64,000 nt of DNA from Halobacillus sp. Marseille-P3879 (GTDB taxonomy: Bacteria > Bacillota > Bacilli > Bacillales > Halobacillaceae): the NCBI RefSeq assembly GCF_900240285.1, contig NZ_OESS01000001.1, positions 868,001 through 932,000 on the forward strand. The letters are read 5' to 3'. Below are positions 1 through 8,328 of this stretch, piece after piece. Numbering within the stretch: position 1 is the stretch's first letter; each line of letters starts with the position of its first letter. The notes under the pieces were generated by a model. It did not search any database and was not told the DNA's origin. It was given only the letters and a program-made list of their open reading frames with translations. Made by a program: the position numbers and the translations under genes.

Positions 1-108
1 GAATGTATGGAAGAGAAAATGACCTACGTAAACGCGCACACTGAACAAAATCCTGACGGAGAAATACGAGGGCAGATTATTCCTCTTCATCAAGAATACG
101 ATTGTTAG
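1..108 (+). CDS. C-terminal end of a CHRD-domain protein (partial)
   Basis: Frame 1 is open from the window edge to a TAG stop and encodes 35 residues. The stretch with HTEQNPDGEIRGQI matches the end of the CHRD (chordin/SOD-like) domain, whose hallmark is an HTxxxPxGEIRGQ motif. Bacterial CHRD proteins are usually exported and of poorly known function. Only the end of the domain is visible, so the signal peptide, total length and operon cannot be judged. The gene points toward the oppositely oriented dctM gene. Confidence 0.6.
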   Translation, partial: ECMEEKMTYVNAHTEQNPDGEIRGQIIPLHQEYDC

Positions 109-159
109 GTTTACCTACTACTCACTATCAATGCTAACTTTAATTGGAGGTCGTTTCCA

Positions 160-290
160 GCCTATGGTGACGGGCTCCCTAAGAATAAACACCCCATAAG
201 TATGTAATTAACAAAGGGAAAAACTAAATGCTGCAAAGGTAGCCTATAGAATTATAGGCTGGAGCCATGGTTGCTCGTCTGGAATGAAAT
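160..290. other. Possible structured RNA element, class not identified
   Basis: Bases about 168-282 can fold with an outer helix GACGGGC/GCTCGTC, an inner TCCCT/AGGGA pairing, a GCTGC-AAAG-GTAGC hairpin, and the strong hairpin GCCTATAG/TTATAGGC. Nested helices over 115 bases with no open frame suggest a structured RNA or a remnant of one. I could not match it to a riboswitch class. The only downstream gene on the plus strand is far away and the next gene is antisense. Confidence 0.3.
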
Positions 291-353
291 GCAACTAAAA
301 GATATTACTCTCAATTGTGTGTCAAAACTCCAAAACAGCTTGTTTAAATAATT

Positions 354-389
354 AAAGCCTTGAAAAGTCAAAATCCTTTTCAAGGCTTT
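354..389. terminator. Bidirectional intrinsic terminator
   Basis: A perfect 14-bp stem AAAGCCTTGAAAAG / CTTTTCAAGGCTTT with an 8-base loop. The A and T ends give a U-run in both directions. It lies 35 bases past the stop of the minus-strand dctM gene and would also end plus-strand transcripts from the left. Confidence 0.8.
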
Positions 390-424
390 AATTGAGTTTT
401 AATCGATGAATTCTTAACTTAGAG

Positions 425-1696
425 CTAAAGAATATCAGTAAGGTATAGTGAGATATCAGGGAAGATAACAATTAGAATCAGCACTACAACAAATATGGCA
501 AAGAAAGGAATAACCCCTCGTATGACCTTTTCGACTTTTTCTTCAGTTATCCCGCTAACTACAAATAAATTTAAACCAACAGGTGGTGTGATCATTCCCA
601 ACTCCATGTTTACTACCATAATGATTGCAAAGTGAATGACATCTATATCCAGCGTCGCAATGATAGGTAAAAAGATTGGGAGCGTGATCAAAATGATCGC
701 AGTTGGCTCAAGGAACATTCCAAGGATAAAAAACAATATACTGACTATAAGTAAGAATGTCCATTTGTTGAATCCACTGTCGCTTACCCATGAAGCAAAA
801 TCCTGAGGTACTTGCTCTGTAGTTAAAAACATTCCAAACACAAGCGCAGCGGCAATAATCAAGAAAATCATCGCAGTTGTATTAATAGATTCTAGTAAGA
901 TTGAATTGAATTTTTTAATGGACAGCTCCTTGTAGACTACTACGGAAACAATAAGGGAATATAACACAGCGATAAATGACGCTTCTGTTGGTGTGACTAT
1001 TCCTGTATAGATGGAACCTAGAATTAAAACAGGCATGATCAATCCCCATGTAGCCTTTAGTGTAGGCATCCACCTATCTTTTAGTGGAACCTTCTCCAAC
1101 CCGCCGTACCCTTTTCTATATGCGACAAATACAGCATAAGCTATCAATGTTAATCCTAGTAGGATCCCAGGTAAAATTCCTGCAGAGAAAAGTCTGCCCG
1201 TCGATTGTTCTGAGACTGATCCATAAAGTATGAGAGGGATGGAAGGGGGGAGTAATATACCAAGTGTGCCGGCAGCAGCTACTAACCCCATAGAATATCT
1301 TTTATCATACCCTGCTTTTACCATCATGGGAATCATGATAGCCCCAATTGCAGCAGCTGTTGCCGGGCTTGATCCGGAAATTGCAGCAAATATCATACAA
1401 GTTATGACGGTAACAACGGATAAGCCGCCTCTTGTATGACCAATCCAGGCTTGTATGCAACTGATTAAATACTTGGAAATCCCTCCGTTCGCCATGATTA
1501 ACCCTGCAAATACAAATCCCGGGATAGCCATTAACGTAGTACTGTTGACACCGGTGAACATTTTCTGAATCACGGTATCAATTGAAAAGTCAACCAACCA
1601 TAGCCCGATTACGCTTGATAAAGCAAGACTAATTGCAATTGGTACACGAAGAAAAGCGAAAAAGAACAATAGCAGTAATACTATACCTGCCTCCAT
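425..1696 (-). CDS. dctM: TRAP transporter large permease, DctM family
   Basis: Encodes 423 residues, the usual length of a DctM subunit, with about 12 hydrophobic segments. This subunit forms the Na+-coupled channel of a tripartite ATP-independent periplasmic transporter for C4-dicarboxylate-like acids. The hallmark glycine/proline-rich loops are present: AAISGSSPATAAAIGA near residue 105 and MITPPVGLNLFV near residue 370. The start has a GGAGGAGG site 6 bases upstream. It follows the dctQ gene by 50 bases on the same strand. The binding protein is encoded divergently on the plus strand. Substrate is not predictable from sequence, but the surrounding CoA-transferase, lyase and dehydratase genes point to a di- or tricarboxylic acid. 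Confidence 0.92.
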   Translation of the reverse strand: MEAGIVLLLLFFFAFLRVPIAISLALSSVIGLWLVDFSIDTVIQKMFTGVNSTTLMAIPGFVFAGLIMANGGISKYLISCIQAWIGHTRGGLSVVTVITCMIFAAISGSSPATAAAIGAIMIPMMVKAGYDKRYSMGLVAAAGTLGILLPPSIPLILYGSVSEQSTGRLFSAGILPGILLGLTLIAYAVFVAYRKGYGGLEKVPLKDRWMPTLKATWGLIMPVLILGSIYTGIVTPTEASFIAVLYSLIVSVVVYKELSIKKFNSILLESINTTAMIFLIIAAALVFGMFLTTEQVPQDFASWVSDSGFNKWTFLLIVSILFFILGMFLEPTAIILITLPIFLPIIATLDIDVIHFAIIMVVNMELGMITPPVGLNLFVVSGITEEKVEKVIRGVIPFFAIFVVVLILIVIFPDISLYLTDIL

Positions 1697-1746
1697 TTAC
1701 ATCCTCCTCCTGGTATTTTAAGTTTTTCATTGACAGTTGAGTTTTG

Positions 1747-2259
1747 TTACTCAACTTTTCTTACGGGTGTAGATTCATTTTGTTGCTCCTTTGTATAGAT
1801 CTCTTTCTTAATAAAGAATCTAAAGGCTTTCTCACAAAAACGTATGAACAATAATGTGCCAGCTATCGGCATGATTAAATAATTTATCCATATTGGGAAA
1901 CCGACGTCTATCGTTTTAATTCCTTGAGCGTAGGCGGTTAATACCATATCGACTCCTGTCTGGATGATAAAAATACTAAAGGCTATCCCAAGCGCTAAGG
2001 TCATTACTTCACAAATTTTTCTAAATAAGGGCCCGGCACGATCGTATAAGAGATCAATAGCAATATGCTTGTTATCCCTCAGCGCCGTAGAAAATCCTAT
2101 GAAGATCGCCCAAACAAGCAACATAGTGTAAATTTCTGTTGCCCAACTCTGTGATTCTCCTACTATGTATCTCATGAATACGGAGTAGAGGCTTACAGAA
2201 ATACCTACAAGAAAAAATAATCCTGAGAAAGCGTTTTCAATAATGGATAAAACTTTCAA
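1747..2259 (-). CDS. dctQ: TRAP transporter small permease, DctQ family
   Basis: Encodes 170 residues with four predicted membrane helices, as in DctQ subunits, which dock onto DctM. It contains the typical W-A-x-E-I-Y and F-x-G-x-x-x-A-x-R-x-x-x-H-I-A-I-D patterns (ALRDNKHIAIDLL around residues 60-72). I chose the TTG start at 2259 because AAAGGAGG lies 5-6 bases upstream and no better start is in frame. The tail past residue 150 is charged and cytoplasmic. It is the first gene of the minus-strand dctQM unit and lies downstream of a TTGTATCCAAAA element at 2287-2298. Confidence 0.9.
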   Translation of the reverse strand: MKVLSIIENAFSGLFFLVGISVSLYSVFMRYIVGESQSWATEIYTMLLVWAIFIGFSTALRDNKHIAIDLLYDRAGPLFRKICEVMTLALGIAFSIFIIQTGVDMVLTAYAQGIKTIDVGFPIWINYLIMPIAGTLLFIRFCEKAFRFFIKKEIYTKEQQNESTPVRKVE

Positions 2260-2286
2260 GACAATATCCTCCTTTTAAAGATTGAA

Positions 2287-2298
2287 TTTTGGATACAA
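2287..2298 (-). promoter_or_regulatory. Candidate operator TTGTATCCAAAA, dctQM side
   Basis: Reads TTTTGGATACAA on the plus strand, which is the exact reverse complement of the element at 2413-2424. It lies 28 bases upstream of the dctQ start. The two copies face outward toward the two divergent TRAP genes. The size fits a GntR/FCD-type operator, and a GntR/FCD gene lies at 11227, but the pairing is inferred. Confidence 0.5.
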
Positions 2299-2412
2299 TT
2301 TTCTGAAATCATCATAATACATATAAAACTCCAAAACAACCCCAATATTCACAATAAACAAAAAATTTTGAGTATTCTTTACATTCGGATAGATATTGTG
2401 TTAATTTATATA

Positions 2413-2424
2413 TTGTATCCAAAA
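2413..2424 (+). promoter_or_regulatory. Candidate operator TTGTATCCAAAA, dctP side
   Basis: An exact inverted copy of the element at 2287-2298, placed 150 bases before dctP. Related sequences occur at 6495-6505 and 16237-16248 in front of other catabolic genes of the island, so this may be the shared site of a regulator encoded here. Confidence 0.5.
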
Positions 2425-2574
2425 TCCACTGAAGTTTAGGTTGAATCGTTCTATTAGTTTAAATGTTGTTTATAAAGGCTTAATTTTTTTGTTGAAAAAT
2501 GTAAGCCTTTTCACAGAGAGGAGGATAGGTGAAAAAATTAATTTAGATTAAATCATTAAGGAGGAATCTTACTT

Positions 2575-3591
2575 ATGAAAAAGATTATTGTTTTTGGTTT
2601 GTTTTTGGCTGCAGCAATTAGTTTAATAGCTTGTGGTCAGGGAGCATCTGGGACGGATGAAGGTGGAGTAGAGGAAATGAAGATTAAGTTTTCTCACGTA
2701 GTTTCCGAGAACACTCCTAAACACCAGGGCGCTTTGGCAATGAAGGAATACATCGAAGAAGAGTCTGATGGAAAAATAGAAATGGAAATTTATCCAAATA
2801 GCTCCCTTTTCGGGGATCAAGATGAATATCAAAATCTAGCTTCTAATAACGTACAATTTATTGCGCCAGATTTAACGAAATTTGTGGGTAACAATCCACA
2901 GTTTAATATTCCTGCACTGCCATTTTTGTTTCCGGATGATGAATCTGCAATCAAATTCTGGGATGGAGAAAAAGGTGAAGAAGTACTTAGCAGTCTAACG
3001 GATGATGGAGTTCTTGGATTATCTATGTGGCCTAATGGAGGAAAACATATCACAAATGCCGAAAGAGAAATTACTTCCCCTGATGACTTTGAAGGACTCA
3101 AATTTAGAACCCAGGGTGGACAAGTTTTAGAGTCATTGTATTCAACGATGGGAGCGGGATCTGAGTCAATTCCATTTGGAGAATTATATACTGCCCTTGA
3201 TCAGGGGGTAGTAGAAGGTCAGGAGAATACCTTTAGTAACATAGAATCCAAAAAGTTTGACGAAGTACAAAGCTATATGACAGTTATGAATCATACACGC
3301 GTTGACTATGCAATCTTTACCAACACCGAGTTCTGGGACGGTATGAATGACGAGACGAAAAAGATTGTTGAAGGCGGTGTAGAAAAAGGTACAGAAGTAG
3401 CAAGAGCCGAAGCACAAAGTTTAAATGAAGAAGCATATGAAACAATCAAAGAACGTGGACAAGTGGAAATAAAAGAATTATCAGAGGAAGAGATTCAAGA
3501 GTTCCAGGAAACGTTGGAGCCGGTATATGAAGAATATGAAGAGGACATTGGTACAGATGTGATTGAAGCAGCTCGTGAAGCAAGCGAATAA
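2575..3591 (+). CDS. dctP: TRAP transporter substrate-binding lipoprotein, DctP family
   Basis: Encodes 338 residues. The N-terminus is a lipoprotein signal peptide with lipobox L-I-A-C at Cys20, so the protein should be anchored outside the membrane, as expected in a Gram-positive. The mature part has the DctP pattern: residues such as FRTQGGQVLES with the conserved Arg that binds the carboxylate, and GVVEGQENTFSNI near the hinge. AGGAGG sits 9 bases before the ATG. It is divergent from dctQM and followed 81 bases later by a MmgE/PrpD gene, which suggests that the imported acid is the substrate of that enzyme or its neighbours. The C-terminal 60 residues are very acidic. Confidence 0.9.
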   Translation: MKKIIVFGLFLAAAISLIACGQGASGTDEGGVEEMKIKFSHVVSENTPKHQGALAMKEYIEEESDGKIEMEIYPNSSLFGDQDEYQNLASNNVQFIAPDLTKFVGNNPQFNIPALPFLFPDDESAIKFWDGEKGEEVLSSLTDDGVLGLSMWPNGGKHITNAEREITSPDDFEGLKFRTQGGQVLESLYSTMGAGSESIPFGELYTALDQGVVEGQENTFSNIESKKFDEVQSYMTVMNHTRVDYAIFTNTEFWDGMNDETKKIVEGGVEKGTEVARAEAQSLNEEAYETIKERGQVEIKELSEEEIQEFQETLEPVYEEYEEDIGTDVIEAAREASE

Positions 3592-3672
3592 ATACTTCTT
3601 GTTTACTAGATGAAGAGTTAACTGCTCCCAGTCGACTCTTCATCTTCACTAGAATGTGGAGTTGAATCAATA

Positions 3673-5019
3673 ATGGTGACAAAAAAATTAATTGCTAATT
3701 GTTTATCAACAACATTTAACCAAATTCCTGAGGAGGTTCAAGTTCACGGTAAAAGGAGCTTGTTAAATTGGCTGGGCGCAGCTATAGGCGCTGCTGAACA
3801 TTCCTCAATTGACATGCTTGTCGAATTATCCAACGACCTTTCATCCAGCGGTGAAGCCACTATTTTCGGCAGAAGAGAAAAAAGTGATATTTCAACGGCA
3901 GCGCTGGTCATGGGAACGGCTTCCCACATCTTTGATTATGACGATACCCATTTAGACACTATCCATCACCCGAGCGGACCAGTTGCTCCAGTAGTTGTTG
4001 CACTAGGAGAGCATTTAGAGGCCAGCGGGGAAGAAGCTTTAAAAGCATTTATTCTTGGCTGCGAAGCTGAATTAAGAATAAGTAACGCTGTGTATCCTTC
4101 GCATTATAAATTAGGCTGGCACATTACAAGTTCGACCGGGGTTTTTGGAGCTGCCATTGCAGCAGGGGTATTACTGGGACTCGATGATGACGAGCTAAGC
4201 AATGCCATGGGGATTGCCGGTACGCAGGCCTTTGGTTTGCGAGCATCATTCGGCACGATGGCGAAGCCGCTTCATCCAGGTAAAGCTGCACAAACTGGGC
4301 TGTTATCTGCTTTATTAGCACAAAAGGGATTCACTGGATCACAAGAAATACTTGAAGCTAAAAGAGGATTTGCTAATGTCTTAGCTCCTGAGCACGAGTT
4401 AGAAAAGGTGAACTTCAATTGGGGAGAAGATTGGGAACTATTGAAGAACACTTTTAAACCTTACGCATGTGGTATTGTACTCCATCCGTCTATTGATGCC
4501 TGCATCTATTTTAAAGAGAGAATATCTTTTGAAGAATTAAAATCTATTCAACTTACTGTAAATCCTTATGTTTTAGAACTTACGGGAAACAGAAATCCAA
4601 AGACGGGCCTTGAAGGAAAGTTCAGTATTTATTTTGCAGCAGCAGCGGCATTCATCTATGGTGAAGCAGGGTTCAAACAATTCACGGATGATATAGTATG
4701 CCAGCAAAACATTCAGCAGGTGCAAAGAAAAATACAGGTGAAGGTGGATGAGACAATAAAAGAAGAGCAAGTAGTTGCCAGAGCTGAACTTTTTAATGGT
4801 GAAACTATGGAGTACAAAGTCGACCATACCACGGGAAGCCTGTTAAATCCAATGAAAGAATCAGATTTAACCAATAAATTCAATGAATTAGCGGGTGAAT
4901 GGATGGAGCAAAGCCAAATTCGAGATATCGTTTCTAAGCTGTTAGATTTGGAGAATCTCCCTTCTATTAACGAACTGACCGAACTTAATAATTTCACTGT
5001 TGCTAAAAGATTTCATTAA
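3673..5019 (+). CDS. MmgE/PrpD family protein (first of two)
   Basis: Encodes 448 residues, full length for the MmgE/PrpD family, which includes 2-methylcitrate dehydratase, cis-aconitate decarboxylase and iminodisuccinate epimerase. The family signature is present: FDYDDTH at residues 87-93 followed by HHPSG at 98-102, then SSTGVFGAA and the KPLHPGKAAQTG motif with the conserved Lys and His near residue 205. These make it a probable acid dehydratase, decarboxylase or epimerase; the exact reaction cannot be told. It sits between dctP and a carboxymuconolactone-decarboxylase-like gene, 15 bases apart, in an apparent operon. It is clearly diverged from the second copy at 8329. Confidence 0.85.
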   Translation: MVTKKLIANCLSTTFNQIPEEVQVHGKRSLLNWLGAAIGAAEHSSIDMLVELSNDLSSSGEATIFGRREKSDISTAALVMGTASHIFDYDDTHLDTIHHPSGPVAPVVVALGEHLEASGEEALKAFILGCEAELRISNAVYPSHYKLGWHITSSTGVFGAAIAAGVLLGLDDDELSNAMGIAGTQAFGLRASFGTMAKPLHPGKAAQTGLLSALLAQKGFTGSQEILEAKRGFANVLAPEHELEKVNFNWGEDWELLKNTFKPYACGIVLHPSIDACIYFKERISFEELKSIQLTVNPYVLELTGNRNPKTGLEGKFSIYFAAAAAFIYGEAGFKQFTDDIVCQQNIQQVQRKIQVKVDETIKEEQVVARAELFNGETMEYKVDHTTGSLLNPMKESDLTNKFNELAGEWMEQSQIRDIVSKLLDLENLPSINELTELNNFTVAKRFH

Positions 5020-5034
5020 TAAAGGAGCTTGTTT

Positions 5035-5415
5035 ATGAATAAAGAGTTATTTGAAAAAGGATTAGAAAACAGAAAAAGTGTACTAGGAGCTGAATATGTG
5101 GAAGCATCAATAAATAATGCTACTGATTTTAATATGCCTATGCAAGAGCTTGTTACAGAGTACTGCTGGGGTGAGGTTTGGGGGAGAGAAGGACTTTCTA
5201 AACAGACGAGAAGTATGCTGAACCTGGCGATGATCACTGCACTGAACCGTCCTCATGAATTAAAGCTTCATGTGAGAGGCGCGATTAATAATGGATTGAC
5301 AAAAGAGGATATCCAGGAAGTATTTTTACAAGCGGCGATTTATTGTGGAGTACCCGCAGCCATAGATAGTTTTAGAACTGCTCAGCAAGTATTTGATGAA
5401 ATGGAACAGGAATGA
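5035..5415 (+). CDS. Carboxymuconolactone decarboxylase family protein
   Basis: Encodes 126 residues, the length of 4-carboxymuconolactone decarboxylase (PcaC). The core SMLNLAMITALNRPHELKLH (about residues 60-79) and IYCGVPAA match the PcaC-like branch rather than the CxxC peroxidase AhpD branch, because no CxxC is present. The ATG at 5035 has AGGAG 7 bases upstream. No other protocatechuate-pathway gene is visible, so it may act on another lactone or beta-keto acid in this island. It is the last gene of the dctP unit and is followed by a terminator. Confidence 0.8.
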   Translation: MNKELFEKGLENRKSVLGAEYVEASINNATDFNMPMQELVTEYCWGEVWGREGLSKQTRSMLNLAMITALNRPHELKLHVRGAINNGLTKEDIQEVFLQAAIYCGVPAAIDSFRTAQQVFDEMEQE

Positions 5416-5439
5416 ATAATACCCAATTATTAATCAAAG

Positions 5440-5477
5440 CAGTATGAATCAGCACTAGACTGATTGCATACTGTTTT
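5440..5477. terminator. Intrinsic terminator
   Basis: Stem CAGTATGaATCAG / CTGATtgCATACTG followed by TTTT. It lies between the converging dctP unit and the minus-strand permease gene and could serve both. Confidence 0.7.
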
Positions 5478-5512
5478 GGTTATTCTCAGGTTTTGCTAAG
5501 CTTCACTGCCAT

Positions 5513-6436
5513 TTATTTAAATAGTATGCCTGATAAGTAAATGACAAGAGTTACTGTGATCACACTGAATATGGTTGAAAATAGCACAGCCTGAGAGGCA
5601 AAAGAAGGTTCGTTCTCGTATTCCTGAGCTATAATTGCACTATTGACTGAACTTGGTGCGGCGGAAGCTATAAACATAGCCTGGGCCGTCATGGTATTAA
5701 CATCCAAAAAGAGAATAATAATATAAGCTGCCAGTGGAGCTACCATGAGTCTTACGCTAATACTCAAAAAGACGTTCCACATGTTTTTAGAAAAATTCAA
5801 TTGAACCACTTGTGCCCCTAGTGTTAATAACGCTATGCCTATCAAGGCATCAGCAATATAGGAACCAGGTGTGTAAATGAAATCTGGCAGTCTAATATCA
5901 AATACATTCAATCCAATTCCAAGCAGCATAGCATATGTAATAGGCATCTTAAAGTAAGGAATCAGTGATTTGAAGAAGCCTTGACTGCCTGCTTGGAGCG
6001 TAATAATTCCATATGAATAAACTAATAGATTTTGAAAAGTTAAAATCAGGACCTGTATCGCCATGGCAAAAGGATCTTGTTTAAAGGCAAGGTCGTTTAC
6101 AGGAACCCCATAGTTTCCAGAGTTAAAAAACATGGTACTATGCGAAAATGCCAGCTGCATTCCACGATGAAAACGAAAAATTTTACTGATTATCTTGGAT
6201 ACAAAATACAAAACTGCACTTAAAGCCAGAAAGAAAATAAGAACATCAGCAAACATATTCCAAGCTAAATCGGTTTCATAAAGTCTTGTAAAGATGAGAC
6301 CTGGGATTAAATAATAAATGTTGATTTTAGCCAGCGTACTCAAATCAAACTGAAATTGTCGATGTAGAAAGGCTCCAATACTTATTAAGATGAGAATGGG
6401 TAATAACACATTTAAAAATATATTTAAGATTTCCAA
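5513..6436 (-). CDS. AEC family (auxin efflux carrier/malonate-type) permease
   Basis: Encodes 307 residues with about ten hydrophobic segments arranged in two halves, typical of AEC permeases, which in bacteria move malonate, malate or lactate-like anions. Features include the NxGNxGxP motif FNSGNYGVPV near residue 113 and the C-terminal A-P-S-S-V-N-S-A stretch near residue 262. The TTG at 6436 is preferred over an upstream ATG because AAAGGAG stands 6 bases before it. It is divergent from the HMG-CoA-lyase-like gene, with a TTTTGGATAAA element in between. A second import route for an organic acid is the likely role. Confidence 0.8.
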   Translation of the reverse strand: MEILNIFLNVLLPILILISIGAFLHRQFQFDLSTLAKINIYYLIPGLIFTRLYETDLAWNMFADVLIFFLALSAVLYFVSKIISKIFRFHRGMQLAFSHSTMFFNSGNYGVPVNDLAFKQDPFAMAIQVLILTFQNLLVYSYGIITLQAGSQGFFKSLIPYFKMPITYAMLLGIGLNVFDIRLPDFIYTPGSYIADALIGIALLTLGAQVVQLNFSKNMWNVFLSISVRLMVAPLAAYIIILFLDVNTMTAQAMFIASAAPSSVNSAIIAQEYENEPSFASQAVLFSTIFSVITVTLVIYLSGILFK

Positions 6437-6494
6437 TTGTTTCTCCTTTCTTACAAAAAATAAAGAATAATCAGAATATAACACAATTCTTGGA

Positions 6495-6505
6495 TTTTGG
6501 ATAAA
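6495..6505 (-). promoter_or_regulatory. Degenerate copy of the TTGTATCCAA-type element
   Basis: TTTTGGATAAA differs by one base over its first eleven positions from TTTTGGATACA at 2287. It lies between the divergent AEC permease and HMG-CoA-lyase-like genes, the same arrangement as at the TRAP promoter. Confidence 0.35.
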
Positions 6506-6552
6506 CGTTTTGATTGATCTGCAAGTTTACTCTATATACGGGAGGTTTTAAC

Positions 6553-7482
6553 ATGAAGCTGCCGGAAAGTGTTTGTATTAATGAGGTCGTGTTAAGGGAT
6601 GGGCTGCAGCTGGAGAATCAAGTAGTCGGTGTAGAAAGTAAAAAGAAATTATTTGATCACTTGCTGGAGGCTAATGTAAAAAGCTTTGAGTTCGGCTCCT
6701 TTGTTCATCCTAAATTAGTTCCTCAAATGGCTAATAGTGGCGAGTTGTATACCGCAATAAGTGGTCAAAATAAACATATCGATTTAATCGGCCTCGTACC
6801 TAATTTAAAAGGAGCTGAAGCTGCCAATCGTGTAGACGTAAAGAAAGTGAATTTTGTTTTCTCAGCCAGTGATACTCATAATCAGCAAAATGTTCGTAAG
6901 CGAACGGAACAATCGTTGGAGGAATTGAAATCACTTCAGCATTATTGTGAAAGGAATGATATGGAGGTCGGTGTAGCATTAGCCACTTCCTTCGGTTGTC
7001 CTTTTGAAGGAGTTATACCAGCAGAGCGGATTGAATCTATCGTGGATGTTATATCTGATTTAGATATAGCTAATATTACCTTAGCTGATACAACAGGGAT
7101 GGCTAATCCAAAGCAAGTCTATGAATTACTCGATCGTTTAGTAGATCAATTTCCAAACCAAACGTTTAACTTGCATTTTCATAATACGCGAGGCATGGGT
7201 CTCTCCAATATAATGGGCGGCCTGCAGGCAGGTGTTCGAAGGTTCGACACAGCATTAGGTGGGTTAGGGGGCTGCCCGTTTGCACCAGGAGCCACAGGTA
7301 ATGTGTGCACCGAAGATGTGGTACACATGCTGCACGAGATGGGGATAGAGACGAATATCGACCTTGACCAATTGATCTCTGCTTCCGAGCTTTTAAGTGA
7401 AATCCTTAACCACGACACCCCAAGCTACATACGAAAAGCTGGCAAGTCGACTCGCAAATACCCTGTGCCCAATCAAATTTGA
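6553..7482 (+). CDS. Hydroxymethylglutaryl-CoA lyase-like enzyme (first of two)
   Basis: Encodes 309 residues of a DRE-TIM metallolyase. Visible catalytic elements are the metal-binding RDG in EVVLRDGLQ near residue 13, DTTGMANP near 184, the metal-binding H-x-H in LHFHNTRGMG near 208, and the catalytic Cys loop GGLGGCPFAPGA near 240. These are the residues of HMG-CoA lyase, which splits a 3-hydroxy-3-methyl acyl-CoA into acetyl-CoA and a keto acid; citramalyl-CoA-type substrates are also possible. The ATG at 6553 has GGAGG 7 bases upstream, which an upstream ATG lacks. It is followed within 14 bases by an enoyl-CoA hydratase, the usual enzyme one step earlier. Confidence 0.88.
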   Translation: MKLPESVCINEVVLRDGLQLENQVVGVESKKKLFDHLLEANVKSFEFGSFVHPKLVPQMANSGELYTAISGQNKHIDLIGLVPNLKGAEAANRVDVKKVNFVFSASDTHNQQNVRKRTEQSLEELKSLQHYCERNDMEVGVALATSFGCPFEGVIPAERIESIVDVISDLDIANITLADTTGMANPKQVYELLDRLVDQFPNQTFNLHFHNTRGMGLSNIMGGLQAGVRRFDTALGGLGGCPFAPGATGNVCTEDVVHMLHEMGIETNIDLDQLISASELLSEILNHDTPSYIRKAGKSTRKYPVPNQI

Positions 7483-7496
7483 TGGAGGTTATCATG

Positions 7497-8291
7497 ATGA
7501 AATCCTATGAAACAATCAATGTGATAGAAGAACATAAGAGTGACAGTATCGTTGTAATTGAACTGAATCGTCCGGGAGCCATGAATTCCTTAAATACTAA
7601 AATGAGTGAAGAGCTTATTGATTGCTTAAAATCTTTAAAAAACAGGAATGATACCTGCGTTCTGATCTTGACTGGTTCGGGTGAAAAAAGTTTTTGTGCA
7701 GGAGCTGATTTAAAAGAACGGAAAGGAATGACCAACCAACAGTGGAAGGAGCAGCATGATTGTTTTGAGGAGGCCTATAACCAATTAAGGAATTTTCCGT
7801 TTCCGACCATAGCAATGGTGAATGGGTTCGCATTAGGCGGGGGAATGGAAATGGTGCTTAGCTGTGACCTTCGCTATGTTTCTGAAAATGCAAAGATGGG
7901 ATTGCCGGAAGTGACCCTGGGGATCATTCCTGGAGTGGGAGGTACTCAGTTGCTGCCAAGAACGATATCTGTAAACAAAGCTAAGGAGTTTTTATTTAGA
8001 GGGAATCACATATCTTCTCAGCAGGCATTAGAGACAGGGATTGCCAATGGCGTATTTAAAAGTGAAGAACTATACACCCACACCTTAGAAGTTGCTAACG
8101 AAATTGCCCGTAATGCTCCATTATCTCTGAAAGCGCTTAAAAAATCTGTTAACTTGGGGACAGAAACAGATTTAACAACGGCATTATCGATAGAACTTGA
8201 TCAATATTATACATGCGCAAATTCTAAAGACAGACAGGAAGGCATTAAGGCGTTTAACGAAAAACGCGATCCAATCTGGCAAGGAGAATAG
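7497..8291 (+). CDS. Enoyl-CoA hydratase/isomerase family protein
   Basis: Encodes 264 residues, normal for the crotonase family. The oxyanion-hole segments SFCAGADLKE (near 66) and GFALGGGMEM (near 108) are intact, and both catalytic glutamates expected of a true hydratase are present, in GGGMEM and in LPEVTLG near residue 138. GGAGG lies 8 bases before this ATG; the ATG three bases earlier is also possible. Between an HMG-CoA-lyase-like gene and a MmgE/PrpD gene, a 3-methylglutaconyl-CoA, itaconyl-CoA or mesaconyl-CoA hydratase role is plausible but not proven. Confidence 0.87.
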   Translation: MKSYETINVIEEHKSDSIVVIELNRPGAMNSLNTKMSEELIDCLKSLKNRNDTCVLILTGSGEKSFCAGADLKERKGMTNQQWKEQHDCFEEAYNQLRNFPFPTIAMVNGFALGGGMEMVLSCDLRYVSENAKMGLPEVTLGIIPGVGGTQLLPRTISVNKAKEFLFRGNHISSQQALETGIANGVFKSEELYTHTLEVANEIARNAPLSLKALKKSVNLGTETDLTTALSIELDQYYTCANSKDRQEGIKAFNEKRDPIWQGE

Positions 8292-8328
8292 TTTTATAAG
8301 GATCAATCACTTATCGAGGAGGATGGTT

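Noticed and set aside
168-282. Cyclic-di-GMP, M-box or T-box riboswitch at the left edge
   Set aside because: Core motifs of these classes are missing, and no gene lies downstream in a suitable orientation.
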